Source: OLB6 sp964620125
Lineage (GTDB): Bacteria; Bacteroidota; Ignavibacteria; Kapaibacteriales; Kapaibacteriaceae
Assembly: GCA_964620125.1 (NCBI GenBank)
Contig: CAZUGQ010000010.1
Span: forward strand, 1 to 64,000
Reading direction: 5' to 3'
Length of the DNA stretch: 64,000 nt
Shown here: positions 17,015 through 26,500 of the stretch, in pieces
How the letters are laid out: each line of letters starts with the position of its first letter
Position numbering within the stretch: position 1 is the first letter of the stretch
The notes under the pieces: model-generated
The model's database searches: none
Told to the model about the DNA's origin: nothing
The model's input: only the letters and a program-made list of their open reading frames with translations
Translations under genes and position numbers: made by a program

Positions 17015-18106
17015 ATGAAACAAACAGCCTTTCACTCCATTCACCTCGAAGCAGGTGCAAAAATGGTGGAATTTGCAGGTTTCCACATGCCCATTCAGTA
17101 TCCAACCGGAATCCTGGAAGAGCACCGGCGTGTTCGAACAGGCGTTGGCGTGTTCGATGTTTCGCACATGGGCGAGTTTGATGTCCGCGGGCAAGACGCG
17201 CTTGCCTTCATCCAGCAAATCACTATCAACGATGCCTCCAAGCTGCAACCAGGCAAGGCGCAGTACTCCGCTATGTGTTTGCCTGATGGTGGCATCGTCG
17301 ACGACCTTTTGGTGTACAACCTTGAGCCTGATCACTACATGCTAGTGGTGAATGGTGCCAACATCGAGAAAGATTGGACATGGGTAACGCAGCAAGCCAA
17401 ATCATTTTCGAACCTTACTCTCACTGATGACAGCTCGGCTATCAACTTGCTCGCCGTGCAAGGCCCACAATCGCTCAACACGCTTCAGCCCCTTACCAGC
17501 GAAAATCTGGATGCAGTTGAATACTACAGCTTTGTTCAGGGGGATCTAGCCGGAATACCAATGATCATTTCTCGAACGGGATACACTGGCGAGCTGGGCT
17601 TCGAGTTGTACTTCCGCGGCGGCCAAGCAGAGGCACGCACCGTGGTTGATGCTTTGTTCAGACAGGGGGCTCCGTTTCAGATTTCCTGGATAGGATTGGG
17701 AGCTCGCGACACGCTACGACTTGAAAAAGGATACTGCCTTTACGGCAACGACATCGACGAGACAACAAACCCTATTGAAGCAGGACTGGGTTGGATAACC
17801 AAGCTCAAGAAGGGTGAGTTCATCGGCAGAGATGTGATTGCAGCGGTCAAGGAGAATGGACCCTCAAGAAAGCTTGTTGGCTTCGTGATGAAGACGGAAA
17901 AGCTCATTCCACGTCACGGGTACCCGATTCAGAGCAATGGTGAGGTTGTTGGCACGGTAACCAGTGGAGGCATGTCGGTGATTCTTGGCTCCGGCATTGG
18001 CATGGGATATGTGCCTGTTGCACTCGCGGAAGCTGGTACGGTTATCGACATCGCAGCACGTGGGTCTGTTTTTCCTGCCGAGGTTACCAAGATCCCGTTT
18101 GTCTAG
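17015..18106 (+). CDS. gcvT: Aminomethyltransferase (glycine cleavage T protein)
   Basis: 363 residues, the usual length. GcvT takes the aminomethyl group held on the lipoyl H protein and transfers the one-carbon unit to tetrahydrofolate, releasing ammonia, in the cytoplasmic glycine cleavage system. Recognisable segments: F-A-G-F-H-M-P-I-Q-Y near 25, F-D-V-S-H-M-G-E near 50, S-R-T-G-Y-T-G-E-L-G-F-E near 190, L-G-A-R-D-T-L-R-L-E near 230, and a C-terminal G-x-V-T-S-G-G/S-type strand (V-G-T-V-T-S-G-G). The other glycine-cleavage genes are not adjacent. It is a single gene with its own TATATTTG box. Confidence 0.96.
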   Translation: MKQTAFHSIHLEAGAKMVEFAGFHMPIQYPTGILEEHRRVRTGVGVFDVSHMGEFDVRGQDALAFIQQITINDASKLQPGKAQYSAMCLPDGGIVDDLLVYNLEPDHYMLVVNGANIEKDWTWVTQQAKSFSNLTLTDDSSAINLLAVQGPQSLNTLQPLTSENLDAVEYYSFVQGDLAGIPMIISRTGYTGELGFELYFRGGQAEARTVVDALFRQGAPFQISWIGLGARDTLRLEKGYCLYGNDIDETTNPIEAGLGWITKLKKGEFIGRDVIAAVKENGPSRKLVGFVMKTEKLIPRHGYPIQSNGEVVGTVTSGGMSVILGSGIGMGYVPVALAEAGTVIDIAARGSVFPAEVTKIPFV

Positions 18107-18110
18107 GGAG

Positions 18111-18139
18111 AGCTTTCGGTCATCGCCTCGAGCGAAGCT
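18111..18139. terminator. Possible hairpin between convergent gcvT and rlpA-like gene
   Basis: AGCTTTCG (18111-18118) can pair with CGAAGCT (18133-18139) with one bulged base. There is no T-run, so termination is only a suggestion from the convergent position. Confidence 0.25.
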
Positions 18140-18150
18140 TGTGCAACGAG

Positions 18151-18864
18151 CTACCGATCCGCTCCCGATATCCTGATGGCAACTCTGGCTGTGCCAGATC
18201 GAACCATGTCCAGTTCAATGGCTGCACCCTTGCTTAGGTCAAGCAAACGTTCTTGCTTGAAGGGACCACGGTCGGTTACCACCACTTCCACCTGGCGGCC
18301 ATTTGCCAGATTCGTTACCAGTAGCTTGGTTCCGAAAGGAAGCCACCGGTGAGCGCATGTTAGATCGTTCATATTGTACACGGAACCACTCGAGGTTTTC
18401 TTGCCGTGGAACTCATCGGCGTAGAATGACGCCACTCCTGTGTCGGCTTCGAGCTTGAGAACCTCCAGAGTTATCGTATCACTCAGGGTTTGGCCGGGCT
18501 TGGTGGGCAGGCTATCAAAACGCTGCGCAGCCGTGCGAGCTGCCACTTGCAACTGCAACGTGGCCAGAATCTCGTTATCAGGTGTGCCGTTTACCATCAT
18601 TGCTGCGCTTGAATCTTCAGAGTTCAGCGCACTGCGGTGCTGCTGTGTTGCGTTGGCGATAGCCGCGCTACCACCACGCATCTGTTCTTTCGCAACACGC
18701 TGCAGACTATCGGCCCGCATACGTTTAAGGATGGAAGCAATGCGCAGGCTGTCACTTTCTCTCCACTCCTGTCGCCACTGTCGTTGGAGCGTCTTGATTT
18801 CTGCCTGGATTGCCGAATCCTGTTGCGGTGTGTGTAGTGTTAGGAGAAGCAGTGCAAGCAGCAT
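18151..18864 (-). CDS. RlpA-like double-psi beta-barrel protein
   Basis: 237 residues. A short N-terminal signal (hydrophobic 1-10) is followed by a charged helical region (20-60) likely to be coiled. The C-terminal third (about 145-235) is the RlpA domain: A-S-F-Y-A-D-E-F-H-G-K-K-T-S-S-G, then C-A-H-R-W-L-P-F-G-T, N-L-A-N-G-R-Q-V, D-R-G-P-F and L-D-L-S-K-G-A-A. RlpA proteins are envelope lytic transglycosylases or peptidoglycan-binding septal proteins; the Asp in D-R-G-P-F and the His of A-H-R are kept. No SPOR domain. It lies 8 bases after the mannose-1-phosphate guanylyltransferase gene. Confidence 0.85.
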   Translation of the reverse strand: MLLALLLLTLHTPQQDSAIQAEIKTLQRQWRQEWRESDSLRIASILKRMRADSLQRVAKEQMRGGSAAIANATQQHRSALNSEDSSAAMMVNGTPDNEILATLQLQVAARTAAQRFDSLPTKPGQTLSDTITLEVLKLEADTGVASFYADEFHGKKTSSGSVYNMNDLTCAHRWLPFGTKLLVTNLANGRQVEVVVTDRGPFKQERLLDLSKGAAIELDMVRSGTARVAIRISGADR

Positions 18865-18872
18865 TCACTCCT

Positions 18873-19964
18873 CTACTGTTGTGCTCCGATGTGGCGTCTG
18901 CGTATCAGGTCAATCAAGTCTCGTACCTGTTCCGCCTTACCGCGCCGAGTGATCATTAATGCATGCTCGGTTTCAACAACGATCAGGTTATCGACCCCAA
19001 CAACGCCAATGAGCCGACCACTTGAGCCAGACACTAGGCAGTTGTTGGTTTGAAGCGTGACAACGTTCCCCTCGATCACATTATTCCTGCCATCCTTCAT
19101 GGAAAGTCTGTAAACTTCATCCCACGTGCCAACATCGCTCCAGCCAAAGGAGCCATCAACGACCAGAACGTTGTCGGCCTTTTCCATGACTCCTACATCA
19201 AAACTCACGCTTCGCATCTGGCGGAAAACGTTTTCCAATGTGACGTCGAACGACTCTTTGCCAATGTGCCGCTCCAACTCAGAAAACAGAGGGGCGTGGT
19301 CTGGTAAGTGCTGGATTACTGCTTGGTGAATCACGTTTGCCTTTCCAACGAAGATTCCGGAGTTCCACACAAAGTCACCAGCATCAATAAACCGCTGGGC
19401 AGTAGCGATATCGGGTTTCTCGGCAAACGTTCGCACACGGTGAACCTTGCCCTGCAGTTGTGCTTCTTCGAATGGCACAACATCGCCTACCTGAATATAT
19501 CCGTAGCCCGTTTCGGAGCGGGTGGGCATTACACCAATGGTAACGATGCTATCACTGCGTTCGGCAGCAGCACAGGCAAGTTCCAAGGTATTCTGAAACT
19601 CGCGTACGTTGAGAATCAGATGGTCACTTGGCATGACGAGCAGTACCGTATTCTCGCCCAGATGTCCCCGCAACAGTGTTGCCACTAACCCGATGCTTGG
19701 TCCGGTGTTCCGGCCAAACGGTTCTGCGATTACGTGTTCGTGAAGAACGAGTGGTAGCTGGTCATGAACATGGTTTGCAAGATCTCGTGTTGTAACGATC
19801 CATATATCATTGGCAGACACAAACGGCAGCAGCCGCATTACGGTATTCTGAATCATAGTGCCTTCACCCAGAACATGGGTGAATTGTTTAGGCTTGCGAT
19901 CAGTGCCACGCGGCCATAATCGCGACCCCAAACCACCAGCAAGAACAACGGCTGCCACCTTCAT
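18873..19964 (-). CDS. manC: Mannose-1-phosphate guanylyltransferase
   Basis: 363 residues from the ATG at 19964, where the conserved N-terminus M-K-V-A-A-V-V-L-A-G-G-L-G-S-R-L-W-P begins; an upstream extension to 20105 would run through the divergent promoter region. It makes GDP-mannose from mannose-1-phosphate and GTP, for glycans and lipopolysaccharide. The nucleotide loop G-G-L-G-S-R-L-W-P-R and K-P-K-Q-F, the V-M-P-S-D-H motif near 105, F-A-E-K-P near 170 and W-N-S-G-I-F near 190 are all present. There is no fused phosphomannose isomerase domain, so it is the single-function form. Probable two-gene unit with the rlpA-like gene. Confidence 0.92.
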   Translation of the reverse strand: MKVAAVVLAGGLGSRLWPRGTDRKPKQFTHVLGEGTMIQNTVMRLLPFVSANDIWIVTTRDLANHVHDQLPLVLHEHVIAEPFGRNTGPSIGLVATLLRGHLGENTVLLVMPSDHLILNVREFQNTLELACAAAERSDSIVTIGVMPTRSETGYGYIQVGDVVPFEEAQLQGKVHRVRTFAEKPDIATAQRFIDAGDFVWNSGIFVGKANVIHQAVIQHLPDHAPLFSELERHIGKESFDVTLENVFRQMRSVSFDVGVMEKADNVLVVDGSFGWSDVGTWDEVYRLSMKDGRNNVIEGNVVTLQTNNCLVSGSSGRLIGVVGVDNLIVVETEHALMITRRGKAEQVRDLIDLIRRRHIGAQQ

Positions 19965-20013
19965 GAGCCGCAAACTACCACTACCGAAACCATCGCCCCC
20001 TACACACACTTCG

Positions 20014-20021
20014 TATCTTTG
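20014..20021 (+). promoter_or_regulatory. TAnnTTTG -7 box of the barrel gene
   Basis: TATCTTTG is a perfect match, 37 bases before the ATG at 20059, giving a leader of about 34 bases. Confidence 0.5.
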
Positions 20022-20058
20022 GTGCTTCAATGCCATGCAGTGCATCTGCGGAGACACT

Positions 20059-20826
20059 ATGTATCGTTGGTTCCTTTGCCTCGTGCTTCTAGCTCTTTGT
20101 GCCATGCCCGTGATGGCACAGGACGAACAGTTGGATGATCTGAACTTTGATGAAGCACCAATTCGTGATGAAAAAGTGCCCTACTTTGCCATTGGCATTG
20201 GGGTGCTTGCCACATTCAACTTTTTACCTGTAGACGACTTGAATGTGCGCACTGCAGAGCTGGAGCTCGATGCACTCAGCTCTCCCATGATCATGTGGGG
20301 CGGCGAAGCGTTCACTGCCATCGGCTTTGTGCCAGACATTCGCATTGGGTTCTCGTGGACGAACGGCCGACTACAGTCAGAAAAAGGATTAACGATTGCT
20401 GGCGCGAACGTAACACGAACCCTTGACTACCATGTAAGTATGAGTGCTTTGCATGTAGACTACGCCATTGTGTTAGGCAAAGGCCTTGCACTCTTGCCAG
20501 GTGTTGGCATTGGCATCGGCACGCAGACACTTACAACCTATCAGGCTGTTGCCAACCGCACATGGTCTGACTACGATAGCCTGGCTACTGCCCCCGATAT
20601 GTTCTCTGAGTTAACCGCATCCAACTTTTACATCCCGGCTCGACTAAACCTGGAGTATGCCGTAACCCCATTTATTGCCATCCGGGGTCAGGCATCGTAT
20701 GCACTTCAGGTTGCTACCGGTGACTGGACGGGTAACCGAACATCAACTGTGACTGGTGTACCCGATGGCATAAGTTTGAGTGCCTTCAATGCTCAAGTGG
20801 GATTGTTCGTAGGGCTGTTCAACTAG
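20059..20826 (+). CDS. Outer-membrane beta-barrel protein
   Basis: 255 residues from ATG at 20059, which gives a signal peptide (M-Y-R-W-F-L-C to V-M-A-Q, cut near 20). After a short acidic stretch the sequence alternates hydrophobic and polar residues with strand-turn patterns: I-G-I-G-V-L-A-T-F-N-F, I-G-F-S-W-T-N-G-R, L-L-P-G-V-G-I-G-I-G, and a final strand ending A-Q-V-G-L-F-V-G-L-F-N. This fits a small (8-10 strand) outer-membrane barrel of the porin-like/opacity type. No specific family or ligand recognised. It is divergent from manC and directly upstream of a tRNA gene. Confidence 0.65.
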   Translation: MYRWFLCLVLLALCAMPVMAQDEQLDDLNFDEAPIRDEKVPYFAIGIGVLATFNFLPVDDLNVRTAELELDALSSPMIMWGGEAFTAIGFVPDIRIGFSWTNGRLQSEKGLTIAGANVTRTLDYHVSMSALHVDYAIVLGKGLALLPGVGIGIGTQTLTTYQAVANRTWSDYDSLATAPDMFSELTASNFYIPARLNLEYAVTPFIAIRGQASYALQVATGDWTGNRTSTVTGVPDGISLSAFNAQVGLFVGLFN

Positions 20827-20853
20827 GTTGGCGCACGGAACGGTATTTCTCTC

Positions 20854-20926
20854 GGGCTCGTAGCTCAATGGTTAGAGCAGCGGACTCATAATCCGCTGGT
20901 TGCAGGTTCAAGTCCTGCCGGGCCCA
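20854..20926 (+). tRNA. tRNA-Ile (CAT anticodon, lysidine type)
   Basis: 73 bases fold as a full cloverleaf: acceptor GGGCTCG / CGGGCCC, T arm GCAGG-TTCAAGT-CCTGC, anticodon arm GCGGA-CTCATAA-TCCGC with anticodon CAT at 20887-20889. The anticodon arm and D loop are close to the tRNA-Ile2 that TilS converts to read AUA, rather than elongator or initiator Met. The CCA end is not encoded; the next gene starts 5 bases later. Confidence 0.85.
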
Positions 20927-20930
20927 CACC

Positions 20931-22082
20931 ATGGCCCAGAGTCATATCACCTGTCCGAACTGCCACACGCAGATAGACATCGAGGAAGTTCTTGCTCGCG
21001 ATGTTGAACATCGCTTGCGAGAGTCGTTTGATGAACAGTTGCGATCAAGACTCGAGGCTGAACGCAAGCAGGCTGCACAAGAGGAGCGCGAGCGGCTCGA
21101 AGCTAAGCTTGCGCTGCTGCAACGCGAGAACTCAGAAAAATCGCAAGCGCTCAAGGCCGCACGCGAGTGGGAGATTGAAACGCTGGAACTGCGAAGAAAG
21201 CTGAAGGAATCACAGGAAGATGCCGAGGCTATCATCCGCAAACGCGTTCTTGAAGCCCAGGAACAGATGGAGCAGCGCATCCGCAAGTCGGAAGCGGAAC
21301 ACTATGAGCTTCGGGAACGTGAGTGGCAACAGAAGCTTGAAGCCGTAACTCGTCAAGCCGAGGAGCTGCGCCGAAAGGCAGAGCAAGGCTCGCAACAGCT
21401 CGCCGGCGAAGTGCAGGAACTTGCCATCGAAGAGTTTCTGCGAGCAACGTTCCCTACAGACGAAATCGTTGAAGTACCCAAGGGAACATCCGGTGCTGAC
21501 TGCATTCACCATGTGGTGAGCAACGGTCGTAGAGTTGGTAGCGTACTCTACGAGAGCAAGCGCACCAAGCGGTTCGATGCCTCGTGGATAGATAAGTTTA
21601 AGGCCGACGTTCGTTCGCAGGGGGCTGAGGTAGGCGTGCTTGTCTCCGAGTCCTTGCCGAAGGACGTGCATGGATTCACCCTCATCGGTGGCGTATTCGT
21701 GTGTGGTTACCAGGAGTTCAAGGCACTTGCTTATGCAGCACGCGAGCTCGTGCTGCGTGTTGGAAGTATGGCGTTGGCGCAGGAGAATCGGGGCGAGAAG
21801 ATGGCTATGCTCTATCAGTACCTTACAAGCGCAGACTTCCGAATGAACATCGAAGCTATCGTGGAAGCGTTTCAGGGAATGAAGGCCGATATTGTTCGCG
21901 AACGCGCGTCGATGGAACGGCTATGGAAGCAGAGAGAGAAACAGCTTGAAACCGTCCTGCTCTCAACCGCAGGGCTGTACGGAAGTATTAAGGGTATTGC
22001 AGGAGCTGATGTTGCCGACGTTGCCACACTCGACCTTGACCACACACGTTTGCTGGGGTCAGAACGTCAGGACGCAGAGTGA
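20931..22082 (+). CDS. DUF2130 family coiled-coil protein
   Basis: 383 residues. An N-terminal C-P-N-C pair (Cys8, Cys11) looks like half of a zinc ribbon. Residues about 20-170 are an almost pure charged coiled coil rich in Glu, Arg, Gln and Lys. The C-terminal half is the DUF2130 domain, with the strand V-L-Y-E-S-K-R-T-K and a downstream K-A-D-V-R; this E-x-K arrangement resembles the PD-(D/E)XK nuclease fold, but activity is unproven. The start lies only 5 bases after the tRNA, so it may be co-transcribed with it. The stop overlaps the next start (GTGA). Confidence 0.8.
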   Translation: MAQSHITCPNCHTQIDIEEVLARDVEHRLRESFDEQLRSRLEAERKQAAQEERERLEAKLALLQRENSEKSQALKAAREWEIETLELRRKLKESQEDAEAIIRKRVLEAQEQMEQRIRKSEAEHYELREREWQQKLEAVTRQAEELRRKAEQGSQQLAGEVQELAIEEFLRATFPTDEIVEVPKGTSGADCIHHVVSNGRRVGSVLYESKRTKRFDASWIDKFKADVRSQGAEVGVLVSESLPKDVHGFTLIGGVFVCGYQEFKALAYAARELVLRVGSMALAQENRGEKMAMLYQYLTSADFRMNIEAIVEAFQGMKADIVRERASMERLWKQREKQLETVLLSTAGLYGSIKGIAGADVADVATLDLDHTRLLGSERQDAE

Positions 22083-22897
22083 CTTCCCTCCGCATCATCG
22101 CGCTTGCAGTAGCCCCCTTCCTGTTGGCAGTAACCCCAAAGTCTGTACCCGGACCAGATACTGACGTTACGCCACCTCTGCGCTACCAGCCAAACGAAGC
22201 ATTTGGCTTTGGTGAGCGCCTAACGTACGAGGTTGGCTACCTATCCATCACGGCAGGCACAGCCATATTCGATATCGCAAAGGAGCCAGAGTACATACGT
22301 GGCAGGCCGTGTTATAAGGTGTCGTTTGTAACCATGTCAAGCAAGAGCCTTGAGTTCATTTACAAGGTCCACGATACGTACCGAACATACATCGACGTGG
22401 ATGGCATCTTTCCATGGAAGTTTGAGCAGCACCTACGGGAACGCAACTACAGTAAGGATTACAGTGCCGAGTTCGACCAGTTAGCCAACAAGGCAATGAC
22501 CACCGAAGGCACGTTCGACATTCCGGCTTTTGTGCATGATATGGTTTCGGCCTTTTATTACGTTCGAACACTGGATCTATCAAAGGCCAAGCGTGGCGAT
22601 GTTATCAGGCTGAAGAATTTTGTTGATGGCAAGTCTCACGACCTTGGAGTGTATGTATTAGGCAGGGAACGTGTGGAGGTAACCGCTGGCGTTTTTGACT
22701 GCATACAGATTGAGCCCAAGATTGTGAGTGGCAGTCCGTTTGGATTTAAGGGTCGGCTTCGCGTCTGGCTTTCCGATGATGACAGAAAGATTCCAATCAA
22801 GGTGAGCACGGAGATTCCCATTGGCAGCATATACTCCGAGCTCAAGCATTATCGGGGCACACGAGGACCAATCACGGCCAAGGTGCAGGACAAGTGA
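22079..22897 (+). CDS. DUF3108 family periplasmic protein
   Basis: 272 residues with a GTG start overlapping the previous stop. Signal peptide about 1-20. The body matches DUF3108: G-E-R-L-T-Y-E-V-G-Y-L near 45, A-G-T-A near 58, D-T-Y-R-T-Y-I-D near 100, Y-Y-V-R-T-L near 160, and a C-terminal R-V-W-L-S-D-D-x-R-K-I-P-I-K-V motif. DUF3108 proteins are beta-rich and sit in the envelope of Gram-negative bacteria; an open barrel able to hold a lipid or glycan is one idea, not established. It is coupled (4-base overlap) to the LolA-like gene, which suggests a shared envelope task. Confidence 0.82.
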   Translation: MTSLRIIALAVAPFLLAVTPKSVPGPDTDVTPPLRYQPNEAFGFGERLTYEVGYLSITAGTAIFDIAKEPEYIRGRPCYKVSFVTMSSKSLEFIYKVHDTYRTYIDVDGIFPWKFEQHLRERNYSKDYSAEFDQLANKAMTTEGTFDIPAFVHDMVSAFYYVRTLDLSKAKRGDVIRLKNFVDGKSHDLGVYVLGRERVEVTAGVFDCIQIEPKIVSGSPFGFKGRLRVWLSDDDRKIPIKVSTEIPIGSIYSELKHYRGTRGPITAKVQDK

Positions 22898-23517
22898 TCA
22901 CCCGCCGAACGTTCCTGAAGGTTCTTGGAATAGCTGGCGTTGCTGCGCCAGTGCTGTTGTTTTCCGAAGCGGCAGTTGGATCGGATAAGAACTCTAAAAA
23001 TGTAGTGGAGCGTTTTCGTGAGCTGTATGCTGACTTGAAGAGTATTTCGCTTTCATTTTCCAGCAGCCAGGCCAAAGGCACGCTCAAGGCAAAGAAGGGT
23101 AGTGGCTTTCGCGTTGAACTGCCCGACCGCTCGATTGTAAGTGATGGCATCATCGTTTGGCATGCGCAAGTTGCTACCAAGACCGTAGTTATCAACCAAG
23201 CGCACGAGAGTAGCGACGAGATGTCTATCGAGCGTTTGTTCTTTGTGCTGATGAACGTTTACACCCCAACAGCTCTTCCCGGCACCGGTGTTACGATCAT
23301 CAGGCTATCGCCGCCAGATCCATCTGCAATGATCGCTGGGGTTACCCGCGCAGATGTGTACCTGAACACCTCTATGATGATTACGAGTATTCAGGTTGTT
23401 GAAAACAGTACCATTACAACGTGGAATATTTCCAGCTTGAAGCGCAACCCGTCGCTTCCATCGAGCACGTTCCGTTACGCGATCCCCAAAGGCTGGAAGG
23501 TTATCGACCTTCGTTGA
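22894..23517 (+). CDS. LolA-like lipoprotein carrier with twin-arginine-type signal
   Basis: 207 residues, GTG start overlapping the previous stop. The N-terminus T-R-R-T-F-L-K-V is a textbook Tat motif followed by a hydrophobic stretch and E-A-A-V-G. The mature part follows the LolA pattern: V-V-E-R-F-R-E-L-Y-A-D-L-K-S-I, a strand with G-T-L-K-A-K-K-G, F-R-V-E-L, and S-D-G-I-I-V-W; the chain ends with a basic strand. LolA carries lipoproteins from the inner to the outer membrane across the periplasm. A Tat signal on a LolA-like protein is unusual, because LolA normally uses Sec. A strong hairpin terminator follows. Confidence 0.75.
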   Translation: MITRRTFLKVLGIAGVAAPVLLFSEAAVGSDKNSKNVVERFRELYADLKSISLSFSSSQAKGTLKAKKGSGFRVELPDRSIVSDGIIVWHAQVATKTVVINQAHESSDEMSIERLFFVLMNVYTPTALPGTGVTIIRLSPPDPSAMIAGVTRADVYLNTSMMITSIQVVENSTITTWNISSLKRNPSLPSSTFRYAIPKGWKVIDLR

Positions 23518-23539
23518 GCGGCAAGCAGCATAGGAACAA

Positions 23540-23565
23540 AAAGGGCTCACCGCAGTGAGCCCTTT
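23540..23565. terminator. Bidirectional intrinsic terminator
   Basis: Perfect 11-bp stem AAAGGGCTCAC / GTGAGCCCTTT with loop CGCA. It is flanked by A-rich sequence on one side and ATTGTTT on the other. It serves the LolA-like gene and the convergent giant cargo gene. Confidence 0.85.
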
Positions 23566-23587
23566 ATTGTTTCAATGGTGTTCGTGG

Positions 23588-26500
23588 TTATCGAACCACT
23601 ACCACCTGCTGTACTGCTGCAAATGATCCTGCCACGATGCTGTAATTGTACACTCCCGGTGCCAAATTCAGAGTGGCAGCACTGAACTTCAGTGCATGGT
23701 CACCGGACTCTGCAAGGTCATCATACAGGACGGCTACCGTCTGTCCAACGGAGTTTGTAAGTACGATGCGTACGTGGTGTGCATGTGGCAGCGTGAAGCG
23801 GAATCCAACCTCATCTGCAGAGGGGTTTGGTATTGCATATCCTAGCACATAACCTGTCTCAGCGAAATCATCGCCGCTAACGCCAACGGTGATCTGTACC
23901 CGCGCCACCTCCGACGTGTCCATACCACAGTCGTTGCTCACAACACAACGGTAGGTACCCTGATCACTGGCCACAGCACTGTCAACAGTATATGTTGCAG
24001 CGTTAGCGCCAGCTATCGCCGTGTCATTCCGATACCACTGGTAACGCAACGAATCAGACCCGCTGGATGCAACGGTTAGGGAGAACTCATCGCCATCATA
24101 GAGTGCAACATCTTGTGGCTGTGTTGAGATGGATGGTGCTGTGAGAACGAGCAGGTCTGCAACCTCGCTGGTAACACTTCCACAAGGGTTCGTTACGACG
24201 ACGCTATAGGTACCGCTAGCAACATCCGTTACATCAGCAAGTGTAATCGCTGCCTGCGTTGCACCAGGAATCGGTATGGTTCCCTTGAACCACTGATACG
24301 AAAGAGACTGACCGTTACCTTGCGTTGAAATCGTCACTGTTTCGCCTGCACACACCGTATCACCTGCAGGCTGCTGCGTAATCGTTGGGTCGGACCCGAT
24401 CGCAACCTGCACGGCATTCGACGTAATGCTCACACCCGCTGCATCGTACGTTGCGACACAGGTGTAGATGCCGGCATCACTTTGTTGTGCACCCGTAATC
24501 CGCAGTGCCTTCGTTGTTGCTCCAGAAACACGTGGGCCATCCTGTACAGGCACCACTCCCTTGTACCACTGATACGAAACGGGTGAGCCGGGTGTGGATT
24601 CAGGAAGTACAACACATTCAACGTTCAGTGGTCCGTCCTCACATGCCGTTGGCGTATTGGTGCTTGCATACACGAGTGGGATGAACAGCCTGGCAGGCTT
24701 GCTAACAACAGCACCGCAGTAGCCGGTAACCAAGCACACGTAGGTGTCCATGGTATCAACGGAACCAACTTCACGAATCGTAAGCCTGTTTGATCGCGAT
24801 CCTGTAATCCGGCCGTTGTCTACTACGTTCGTATCCACATAGCTGGTAGTTCCAGGATTCCAGTATCGCTTCTTCCACTGATACTGTGGTACGAAGTCTT
24901 GCGGAGCACCGATGGCTTCAGCTTCCACCTCGAGAGTAACCGTTCCCTCGAGGGCAACGGGCTGGCTTAGTGGCTGGGTGACAATGTTCGTGTTGCGAAC
25001 TACGATGATAGATGCCGGTTTCGACTCCACGATGGTCGTTGATGTACCATCCGATGCTTCCACACGGCACACATACACTCCCGACGCTGGATAACCGGTG
25101 CTGGCGAATGACAGCACAGCGTTGGTTTCGCCATTAAGCTTGACGCCATCCTTATACCATTGATAGGTAACCGTTGCACCCGGCGTGATGCTTGCAACAC
25201 AGATAAGCGTGAACGACTCACCGGGACATGCATAGCGGCTCTCTGGATCTTCCAGAATCACAACCTTGGGCTTGAGTTCGTCGGCACCCATGTACGGTTT
25301 CAAGCGCGTTTCGCCATCAATGTCCTTGTTAACTGCACTGATGGTGGTTGACGTGCCAAAGAGTGAAGCGGAAATACTCTGCAGGTGAAGATCCGTTCCT
25401 CCAACGAAGGATACTGCAACAGACGAAGAATTGTTGTCTCTTCCAGTTGCCGTTCGCCATGCAGCGAGTGGGTTGCCAGTGGTGTTTCGAATGATGTCAC
25501 CCTGATAATACCCCACATAGGTACCGGTGGTCATGTGGTTGTTAAAGTCCATCGACGTGATGAACCCACTAGTGCTGTAGTCTTCGATAAAGATTGCATA
25601 ACCACCGTCAGCACCGGTGCCATAGTTATGGAAGATGTTATTGAGTATTTGAGCAGGGCTGATGCCAAGAATGTAAGCAGCAGCACTGTTACCTACTCCC
25701 GATCCCCCGGTAATGTTTACAGTGTTATTGAAGATGCGAGTTGATGCACTTCCTGCATCCGTTTGGCATATCAATCCAAGGGCTGTACCTGCTGCACCAG
25801 TGGAGATCATGTTGTTGGCAATCAACAGTCCGTGTGGACCGCTCGTGTTGCCGTAAACGGAAACGGTTTCCAGGCCAATCGAATACGAGCCAGTCTGGCT
25901 GGAAACGTCACCGATGATAACGTTGTTCATAACGGTTCCGGCTCCGTATACGCCGACACCGTATTGGCTGTCTGTACCTGAGGCACCATTAATCGTATTG
26001 CCGGAGACCATCACGTTGGGTGAGTAGGCAAAGATTCCCCCACCGTAGCTGTCCGTTATTTCATTGCCAGTAACCACATCTTGACTACCTGATGTGCCAT
26101 CGATGCTTATGCCGTACGGCAGGTTCGACAAGGTGTTGTCTGTAATCGTGAATGGACCACCACTGAGACTAATTGCATAGGCTGGGTTGTCCATGCTCAG
26201 GAAGTTGTTCGGTCCAACCAAGGTTGTATTTACGACACGCACATCACCTAAGTCACTGCCGTATACACATCCTCCCCACTCCAGCCCATTCGGCAGCTCG
26301 AAACCAATTCCATTGAAGGTAACCTCTGCATCCGGAAGTATGGTAACCTGGGCAAAGTCCGACTCATAGGAACCATAAAATCCATTTGGGTAGTTCGACG
26401 GACTCCAAACGAGTTTCGGCGACGTACCTGCGGCGTTCTGGAATGTGACACGGCCTCCCGCCAAGCCATTGTCGAACTCAGGTATGAGAATCTGCTCGTC

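Noticed and set aside
19965..20105. Longer N-terminus of the mannose-1-phosphate guanylyltransferase
   Set aside because: It would overlap the divergent barrel gene and its promoter; the conserved family start is at 19964.
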